A stretch of DNA of 64,000 nucleotides, taken from positions 248,001-312,000 of the forward strand of contig NZ_BSSM01000008.1 of NCBI RefSeq assembly GCF_030269125.1. Direction: 5' to 3'. This DNA comes from Streptomyces hygroscopicus subsp. hygroscopicus. GTDB lineage: Bacteria; Actinomycetota; Actinomycetes; Streptomycetales; Streptomycetaceae. The number at the start of each line of letters is the position of its first letter. Position 1 is the first letter of the stretch. The notes beneath the pieces were generated by a model that was not told where the DNA came from, made no database searches, and was given only the letters and a program-made list of their open reading frames with translations. The translations under genes were made by a program, and so were the position numbers. Positions 58,961 to 64,000 of this stretch are shown here, piece after piece.

Positions 58961-59431
58961 ATGGCCGCACCGAAGGACCCGCGCCCCTGCTCCATCGCCG
59001 ACACCCTCGCGGTGGTGGGCGAGAAGTACTCCCTGCTCGTGCTGCGGGAGGTGTGCCTGGGCAACGGCCGGTTCGACCAGCTGGTGCGCAACATCGGCGC
59101 CCCGCGCGACATCCTCGCCACCCGGCTGCGCCGGCTCGTGGACGCCGGGGTCCTCACCAAGCGCGCCTACAGCGAGCACCCCCGGCGCTTCGACTACCGG
59201 CCGACCGCGGCGGGCCTGGAGCTGGAGCCGGTCCTGATGGCCCTCAAGGAGTGGGGCGACCGCCATCTGCGCGACAACACCGACCTGCCCATGACCATGG
59301 AGCACAGCTGCGGCCACGACCTCGTCCCGGTCGTCACCTGCCGCGCCTGCGGCGCCCCCGTCCACCACGACGACCTGACCGCCCACCCGCAGACCCCGGG
59401 CTGGACGGTCAAGGGCCCCGTGTCCACCTGA
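58961..59431 (+). CDS. HxlR family transcriptional regulator
   Basis: 156 residues. Winged helix of the HxlR type from about residue 12: CSIADTLAVVGEKYSLLVLR, then RFDQLVRNIGAPRDILATRL and the wing RRFDYRPTAAGLEL. Beyond the usual end, HSCGH and CRACG (about residues 110-135) may form a small zinc site. The ATG at 58961 is preferred; a longer frame from 58895 would start inside the repeats. It is divergent from the thiolase gene and is likely to repress it and itself. Confidence 0.93.
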   Translation: MAAPKDPRPCSIADTLAVVGEKYSLLVLREVCLGNGRFDQLVRNIGAPRDILATRLRRLVDAGVLTKRAYSEHPRRFDYRPTAAGLELEPVLMALKEWGDRHLRDNTDLPMTMEHSCGHDLVPVVTCRACGAPVHHDDLTAHPQTPGWTVKGPVST

Positions 59432-59651
59432 ACACCCGTGCGCGACAAGGTGGTCCACCCGGGCTCCCGGCGCCCCGCCGCCCCCGTTTCGGCCATCTCC
59501 CCGCCGCCGCCCGGCGTCAACTCAGCCGGGCATATGCCACCTGAACTGGGCCGACCGCGGGTCACACCCGAGCGCACCGGTGACCAACGGCATACGTTCT
59601 GCGTAGCCGCGCGGTAGCGCAGTGTCAGCCCATGCCCCTAGGCTGTTCCGC

Positions 59652-59831
59652 ATGTCCCCCCATGTCCCGCCCCCTGGTTCCACACGGTCTGCCGCCGAGG
59701 TGAACGAGCAGATCCGCGCCCTGTGGCTGCGCACGGGCGGCTCCCTCTCCGCCCAGGAACGCGCGGAGTACGAACTCCTGGTCGTGGAGTGGGCCGAGGC
59801 GATCCGCGAGGAGATCATCGAGGCGGCCTGA
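59652..59831 (+). CDS. Conserved small actinomycete protein
   Basis: 59 residues: after a Pro-rich start, STRSAAEVNEQIRALWLRTG, GGSLSAQERAEYELLVVEWA and EAIREEIIEAA form two helices. Similar small proteins are widespread in Streptomyces; function unknown. A 5-bp-arm palindrome (CGGGT-CAC-ACCCG at 59558-59570) lies about 80 bp upstream. A GTG ten codons earlier is an alternative start. The stop lies 5 bp before the end of the next convergent gene. Confidence 0.75.
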   Translation: MSPHVPPPGSTRSAAEVNEQIRALWLRTGGSLSAQERAEYELLVVEWAEAIREEIIEAA

Positions 59832-59836
59832 CCCGG

Positions 59837-60451
59837 TCAGCTCCCCGCGCCGCTGCGGCCCGTCGCGCGTGTCCACAGGGACAGATCGCTGCTCGTCGCG
59901 ACGGCGAGGGTCTGCCCGGAGGGGGAGAAGCCGGCGGCGCGGAACTCGGAGTAGGCGCAGTGGAAGACGTGCCACCAACGCTCGCCGTGCGGACCGGAGT
60001 AGGGGAACCCGCCGCCGTCGGACAGCAGGACGCGCTCGTGCGGCCAGGCCGGGACCACGACGTCCAGTCCCCAGCCGTCCCCGGTGGTGGTGTGGAGACC
60101 GCCGCCGAAGAGCCCGGCGATACGCACCCTGCTGCCGGCGACCGGTCCCAGTCCGGGACACGACAGGTCGGGGTCCGCGTCGGGGGTGCTGTCCTCGGGG
60201 TCGGGGTCGCGGTCCCGGGCGATCTTCTCTCCCGTGACCCCGTCGAACAGGCCGTGGCCGTCGCCCGAGACCACCATCACCAGGTCCCGGCCGGTCGCGG
60301 GGTGCGGGGCGAAGCCGATCCCGAGAAGTCCGCCGACCGGGGCGTACGCGACGCGCTGCCAGGGCTGGGGCGCCGGTACCACCGGGGCGGCGAGGAGCCG
60401 TTGCCGCAGGGCCCGCTGGTACGGCGAAGGCTCCGGCTCGGTGTCAGCCAC
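59837..60451 (-). CDS. Conserved hypothetical protein
   Basis: 204 residues, no signal peptide. A WD/beta-propeller-like or SMI1-like end is suggested by EFRAAGFSPSGQTLAVATSS near residue 175, but I recognise no firm family. The start GTG overlaps the end of the trypsin-like gene by 8 bp, so the two are translated together. It may function as the partner of that protein; nothing indicates the reaction. Confidence 0.7.
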   Translation of the reverse strand: MADTEPEPSPYQRALRQRLLAAPVVPAPQPWQRVAYAPVGGLLGIGFAPHPATGRDLVMVVSGDGHGLFDGVTGEKIARDRDPDPEDSTPDADPDLSCPGLGPVAGSRVRIAGLFGGGLHTTTGDGWGLDVVVPAWPHERVLLSDGGGFPYSGPHGERWWHVFHCAYSEFRAAGFSPSGQTLAVATSSDLSLWTRATGRSGAGS

Positions 60452-61241
60452 GCCGCCACCAGCGCCGCTTCGGTTCCCGTGGGCGGGTGTCCGGTCCGGC
60501 CGCCCCGCGAGCCGACGCCGTGTCCGGGGCGAGGGCGCGCAGGGCGGTGCGGATGCGGTCGAAGGTGGCGATCGGGTGGTGGTCGTCGCCGGGCAGCACC
60601 ACCCCCGCACAGACCAGCTTGAAGCTGTTCCCGCCGACGGGGGCGCTGACGAAGACGGGCGCGCCGACACACCCCCGCGGCAGATCCCCGACCCAGCGGA
60701 CGTCGCCGTCGGCGGTGCGCGTGACCCCGCCGACCACGACAGCCTGCTCCCGGGCGCCGTCACCGGCCCCCACGTCGTGGCCCAGCACATAGGCCGCGAC
60801 CGGCTCCGCGCCGAGGCCGGCCACGTCCTCCTCCCCGGCCGCGATGCCGTCGGTGATCTCGTCGGTCGTCCAGCGCCACCCCTTGCGCGCGCCGTGCGCG
60901 TGCAGCCCGGCGGTGGACATGACCGCCACGCCCAGGCCGTCGAGGTGGATCCACCCCTCGGCGAAGTCGGTCATCAGCAGTTTCCCGGCGCTCATCGCGG
61001 GAGCGCACAGCTCCGGCCGCAGCGTGAACTCGGCGTTCTCGACCCTCGCCGGCTCACTGGCGGTCACGAGGTACTGCCGGATGACCTCGCCCTCGGCGGT
61101 GGTCCCCACCAGCTCGTTGAACCAGAAGGCGGTCGCGTGCCGATCCTCCCGGTGCAGCCGCTGGAAAGGCAGCGTCGCGCGGCCGGCGTTACTTACGATC
61201 GCGTCTATGGTCGCGCTGTGAAGGTCTGGGAGATCGGACAC
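60444..61241 (-). CDS. Conserved hypothetical protein with possible degenerate trypsin-like fold
   Basis: 265 residues. FQRLHREDRHATAFWFNELV near the start, LRPELCAPAMSAG and especially LPRGCVGAPVFVS near residue 190 resemble the spacing of a trypsin-like peptidase. The usual GNSGGPV serine motif reads GCVGAPV, so the active serine is absent. It is therefore either an inactive protease-like protein or a chance likeness. GTG 61239-61241 is used; a longer frame would overlap the divergent SnoaL-like gene. It overlaps the next gene by 8 bp. Confidence 0.6.
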   Translation of the reverse strand: MSDLPDLHSATIDAIVSNAGRATLPFQRLHREDRHATAFWFNELVGTTAEGEVIRQYLVTASEPARVENAEFTLRPELCAPAMSAGKLLMTDFAEGWIHLDGLGVAVMSTAGLHAHGARKGWRWTTDEITDGIAAGEEDVAGLGAEPVAAYVLGHDVGAGDGAREQAVVVGGVTRTADGDVRWVGDLPRGCVGAPVFVSAPVGGNSFKLVCAGVVLPGDDHHPIATFDRIRTALRALAPDTASARGAAGPDTRPREPKRRWWRRG

Positions 61242-61350
61242 GGTGCCAGAGCATAGCGAGGGGTGCCGTACAGGTCCCCCGCTCCCCCGAACCACCGAAT
61301 TCCCCCGCACGCCTCTTGGCTCCGTTCCCGCCGTGGCCAAGACTGAGGCG

Positions 61351-61815
61351 ATGACGCAGCGTGCGGAACTCGCGACCGTGCTGGACCGGCTGGCCGTGGA
61401 CGAACTGGTCACCGCGTACGCGGTGACGGTGGACGACGGCGACTGGGCGGCGTACCGGAGCCTGTTCACGCCCGGGGGCAGGGCCGATTACCGTTCGTCC
61501 GGAGGGATCGAGGGCGGGGCGGGGGAGATCGCCGGGTGGCTCGCCGAGAACCTGGGGCGGTTCGCCGTGCGCCAGCACCTGATCGTCAACCGGCGGGTGC
61601 GCTTCGGGGTGCTGGAGCACGACACCGGGGACACCGCGCGGGTGCGGGCCGACTACGTCAATCCGATGCGCCTCACGGACGGGGGCGGCCCGGCCGCGCC
61701 GGACCTGGAGAGCGGCGGGCGGTACGACTTCGGGCTGCTGCGCACGCCGGAGGGCTGGCGGATCGGCGAGGTGGTGGTCACCGAGAAGTGGCGGCGGACG
61801 ACCCCGCACCGGTGA
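61351..61815 (+). CDS. SnoaL-like nuclear-transport-factor-2 fold protein
   Basis: 154 residues. LDRLAVDELVTAYAVTVDDG, then WAAYRSLFTPGGRADYRSS, RFAVRQHLIVN and WRIGEVVVTEKW fit the NTF2-like SnoaL_4 family, as in scytalone dehydratase and ring-hydroxylating dioxygenase small subunits. Substrate unknown. ATG 61351 is used because an earlier in-frame start gives a Pro-rich, unconserved beginning. It is divergent from the hypothetical pair, with 109 bp between. Confidence 0.85.
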   Translation: MTQRAELATVLDRLAVDELVTAYAVTVDDGDWAAYRSLFTPGGRADYRSSGGIEGGAGEIAGWLAENLGRFAVRQHLIVNRRVRFGVLEHDTGDTARVRADYVNPMRLTDGGGPAAPDLESGGRYDFGLLRTPEGWRIGEVVVTEKWRRTTPHR

Positions 61816-61816
61816 C

Positions 61817-61836
61817 CAGGGGCCGAAGGCCCCCTG
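61817..61836 (+). terminator. Hairpin after the SnoaL-like gene
   Basis: GGGGCC and GGCCCC pair around GAA, extended with a 1-nt bulge, immediately after the stop codon and before the lnt start. Confidence 0.5.
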
Positions 61837-61891
61837 TCGTAGATCGCTTGCGGCGCGCACACTGGAGCCCTGGGGTGTAGGGAGGCTCCGC

Positions 61892-63466
61892 ATGACGACG
61901 ATCGACCGCTGGCTGGCCTCCCCCTGGCGGCGCTCCGCCGTCGTCGCCCTCGCGGGCGCCCTGCCCGTGCTGGCCTTCCCGGCGCCGTCGCTGTGGTGGT
62001 TCGCCTACGTCGCCCTGGTCCCCTGGCTGCTGCTGGCCCGCTCCGCGCCCACCGGCCGGCGGGCGGCGTACGACGGCTGGTGCGGCGGCTTCGGCTACCT
62101 GGTCGCCGTGCACCACTGGCTGCTGCCGAGCCTGCACGTGTTCATCTTCCTGATCGGCGCGCTGCTCGGCCTGCTCTGGATGCCCTGGGGATGGCTGGTG
62201 CGCCGCTATCTGGGCGGCGCCCCCTCCCCCGGCCGGTGCGCCGTCGCGCTCCTGGTGCTGCCCTCGGGCTGGCTGCTGGTGGAGCTGGTCCGCTCCTGGC
62301 AGGGACTCGGCGGGCCCTGGGGCATCCTGGGCGCCAGCCAGTGGCAGGTGGCACCGGCGCTGCGGCTGGCCTCGGTCGGCGGGGTCTGGCTGCTGAGCTT
62401 CCTGGTGGTGGCCGTGAACGTGGCGGCGGCCGTGCTGGTCTCGGTGCGCGGGGCGCGGATGCCGGCGGTGGCCACGGTGGTCGCCACCGCCGCCGCGACC
62501 ACGGCCGCGTGGACCTGGGCGCCCCGGCCGCAGATCGACGGGAGGACGCGGATCGCCGTCGTACAGCCGGGCGTCGTGGCCGGGCGGGACAGCGCGCGGC
62601 TGCGTTTCGACCGGGAGGAGCGGCTGACCCGGCGGCTCGTCGGGCAGGACGTCGACCTGGTGGTGTGGGGCGAGTCCAGCGTCGGCTACGACCTCGCCGA
62701 CCGGCCCGACCTGGCCCGGCGGATCGCCGCGCTGTCCCGCGCGACCGGCGCCGATGTGCTGGTCGACGTGGACGCCCGCCGCTCCGACCGGCCCGGGATC
62801 TACAAGAGTTCGGTGCTCGTCGGTCCCGACGGCCCGACCGGTGACCGGTACGACAAGATGCGCCTCGTCCCCTTCGGCGAGTACATACCCGCCCGCTCCC
62901 TGCTCGGCTGGGCCACCTCGGTGGGCAAGGCGGCCGGGGAGGACCGCAGGCGCGGCACCGAGCAGGTCGTGATGAACGTGGGGCACGGGCTGCGGATCGG
63001 CCCGCTGATCTGCTTCGAGACCGCGTTCCCCGACATGAGCCGGCACCTCGCCGAGGACGGCGCGGACGTGCTGCTCGGGCAGTCCTCCACCTCGACCTTC
63101 CAGCACAGCTGGGCCCCTGGGCAGCACGCCTCGCTGGCCGCGCTGCGCGCCGCCGAGACCGGCCGCCCGATGGTGCACGCGACCCTCACCGGCGTCTCCG
63201 CCGTGTACGGCCCGAGCGGGCAGCGGCTCGGACCCTGGCTGGGCACCGGCGCCAGCACCGCACAGGTGTACGACGTCCCGCTCGCGCACGGCAGCACCCC
63301 GTACGTGCGCTACGGCGACTGGCCGGCGCAGGTCGCGCTGCTGGTGCTGGCCGCGCTGTGCGCCGGCGAGGGGGTACGGGTGCTCAGGCCGCGCCGGGGT
63401 GGTCCTGAACCGCTCGCACCACCCGCTCGCACAGCTCATGGGTCGCCAGCGCGTCCCGGGCGCTGA
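61892..63466 (+). CDS. lnt: Apolipoprotein N-acyltransferase
   Basis: 524 residues. The N-terminal 220 residues have several membrane helices (from PVLAFPAPSLWWFAYVALVP on). The nitrilase-like catalytic half has all three triad elements: the glutamate in LVVWGESSVG near 257, the lysine in YDKMRLVPFGEYIP near 326, and the cysteine in LICFETAFPD near 373. It adds the third acyl chain to lipoproteins in the membrane. Streptomycetes commonly carry two Lnt proteins, so the exact role of this one is open. The C-terminal 83 bp overlap the end of the opposite-strand oxidoreductase gene. Confidence 0.94.
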   Translation: MTTIDRWLASPWRRSAVVALAGALPVLAFPAPSLWWFAYVALVPWLLLARSAPTGRRAAYDGWCGGFGYLVAVHHWLLPSLHVFIFLIGALLGLLWMPWGWLVRRYLGGAPSPGRCAVALLVLPSGWLLVELVRSWQGLGGPWGILGASQWQVAPALRLASVGGVWLLSFLVVAVNVAAAVLVSVRGARMPAVATVVATAAATTAAWTWAPRPQIDGRTRIAVVQPGVVAGRDSARLRFDREERLTRRLVGQDVDLVVWGESSVGYDLADRPDLARRIAALSRATGADVLVDVDARRSDRPGIYKSSVLVGPDGPTGDRYDKMRLVPFGEYIPARSLLGWATSVGKAAGEDRRRGTEQVVMNVGHGLRIGPLICFETAFPDMSRHLAEDGADVLLGQSSTSTFQHSWAPGQHASLAALRAAETGRPMVHATLTGVSAVYGPSGQRLGPWLGTGASTAQVYDVPLAHGSTPYVRYGDWPAQVALLVLAALCAGEGVRVLRPRRGGPEPLAPPARTAHGSPARPGR

Positions 63467-64000
63467 GCACCTGCCCGGCGCGCACCGCGTCCAGGAAGGC
63501 GTGCACCGCCTGCTCGATGCCGCGCTGACGGGCCACCGGCACCCAGTCGCCGCGCCGGCGCACGGTCGGCTGGCCCTTGTGGTCGATCACCTCGGCGAGG
63601 TTGAGCACCTGGCGCTTGGTGTCCTGCCCGGAGACCTCGAGTATCTCCTCGGCGGAGCCGCTGAGCCGGTTCATCACGCCGAGCGCGGTGAAGCCGTCGC
63701 CGCCGAGCTGGAGCACCACATGGTGCAGCAGCCCGTCCTGGACGCGGGCGCGGACCGTGACGTCGTCGATCGGGCCCGGCGCGAGGAAGCGCAGCGTGTC
63801 GACCACGTGGACGAAGTCGTCCAGGATCATCGAGCGGGGCTCCTCGGGCAGCCCGACGCGGTTCTTCTGGAGCAGGATCAGCTCGCGCGGGTGCTCCAGG
63901 CACTGCGCGTACCCGGGTGCGTAGCGCCGGTTGAAGCCGACGAACAGGGAGACGCCGCGCTCCTCGGCCAGCGCCACCAGTCGCTCGGAGTCGCCGAGTT
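63384..64000 (-). CDS. Gfo/Idh/MocA family oxidoreductase (5' end beyond window)
   Basis: The C-terminal 205 residues are visible. LVALAEERGVSLFVGFNRRYAP near the left end of the visible part is the conserved FNRRY element of Gfo/Idh/MocA dehydrogenases, followed by the DFVHVVDTLRFL helix and the beta-sheet domain. The Rossmann N-terminus lies beyond 64000. These enzymes oxidise or reduce sugars, inositols or biliverdin-type compounds with NAD(P). The frame runs without break to the edge. The gene converges on lnt, with which it overlaps by 83 bp. Confidence 0.9.
   Translation of the reverse strand, partial: LGDSERLVALAEERGVSLFVGFNRRYAPGYAQCLEHPRELILLQKNRVGLPEEPRSMILDDFVHVVDTLRFLAPGPIDDVTVRARVQDGLLHHVVLQLGGDGFTALGVMNRLSGSAEEILEVSGQDTKRQVLNLAEVIDHKGQPTVRRRGDWVPVARQRGIEQAVHAFLDAVRAGQVLSARDALATHELCERVVRAVQDHPGAA

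Noticed and set aside
1..64000. tRNA or rRNA genes, insertion sequences, integrase or attachment sites
   Set aside because: Looked for clover-leaf landmarks, transposase motifs and terminal repeats by eye on both strands; none was convincing.

Overview
The window is very GC-rich, densely packed, and coded mostly with G/C third positions. Its families (ECF41 sigma factor, multiple P450/ferredoxin parts, a second EF-Tu, Imm21-like protein, type I PKS, GH10 xylanase with CGAAA-N-TTTCG boxes) point to a Streptomyces chromosome. There are no rRNA or tRNA genes, insertion sequences, integrases or CRISPR arrays; the window looks like an ordinary chromosome region carrying accessory metabolic islands.

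Left part (1-17 kb): a DasR-like site at the edge; a divergent ECF41 sigma factor / NAD(P)-binding oxidoreductase pair; an alpha/beta hydrolase; an internally deleted phoD-like remnant; an ACT-GNAT acetyltransferase; a divergent PLP enzyme / Lrp regulator pair with an operator-like palindrome over the lrp start; a DUF885 hydrolase; a ferredoxin - ferredoxin reductase - P450 set; an Imm21-like protein; sbcD-sbcC; and a YigZ protein.

17.6-32 kb: an AraC-type regulator precedes a five-gene same-strand run (BKACE/DUF849 enzyme, quinone-reductase-like protein, TauD-type dioxygenase, MFS transporter, small serine hydrolase) that looks like a complete catabolic unit for an unidentified acid. Then come a SixA-like phosphatase coupled to a protein resembling a degenerate cysteinyl-tRNA synthetase, a CoA-binding protein, an APC permease, an XRE-cupin regulator divergent from an EamA exporter with a perfect operator between them, two left-handed beta-helix proteins, a DedA protein and an LPG-synthase-type membrane protein.

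33.3-48.3 kb (minus strand): a six-gene, almost gapless operon. It reads, in transcription order, PKS A (two nitronate-monooxygenase/PfaD-like barrels - KS - AT - ACP - KR), PKS B (KS - AT - DH - phosphopantetheinyl transferase), a free ACP, an alpha/beta hydrolase, a GT1-type glycosyltransferase and a methyltransferase. Together these are all the activities of a polyunsaturated-fatty-acid-type synthase in two chains plus tailoring, so the product is probably a glycosylated, methylated long-chain lipid. This is the most interesting system in the window. A comparable locus in S. coelicolor was annotated as eicosapentaenoic-acid-like; its product is, to my knowledge, not established.

48.7-64 kb: secreted GH10 xylanase with two XlnR-type operators; a Pro/Gln-rich membrane protein; a PLDc_N/SHOCT protein; a spermidine-synthase-like protein; EF-Tu paralogue tuf3 with a structured leader; a secreted lectin/DUF11-repeat protein; a VTT membrane protein; a thiolase divergent from an HxlR regulator, with three repeats spaced exactly 32 bp; small conserved proteins; an apolipoprotein N-acyltransferase; and a Gfo/Idh/MocA oxidoreductase cut by the right edge.
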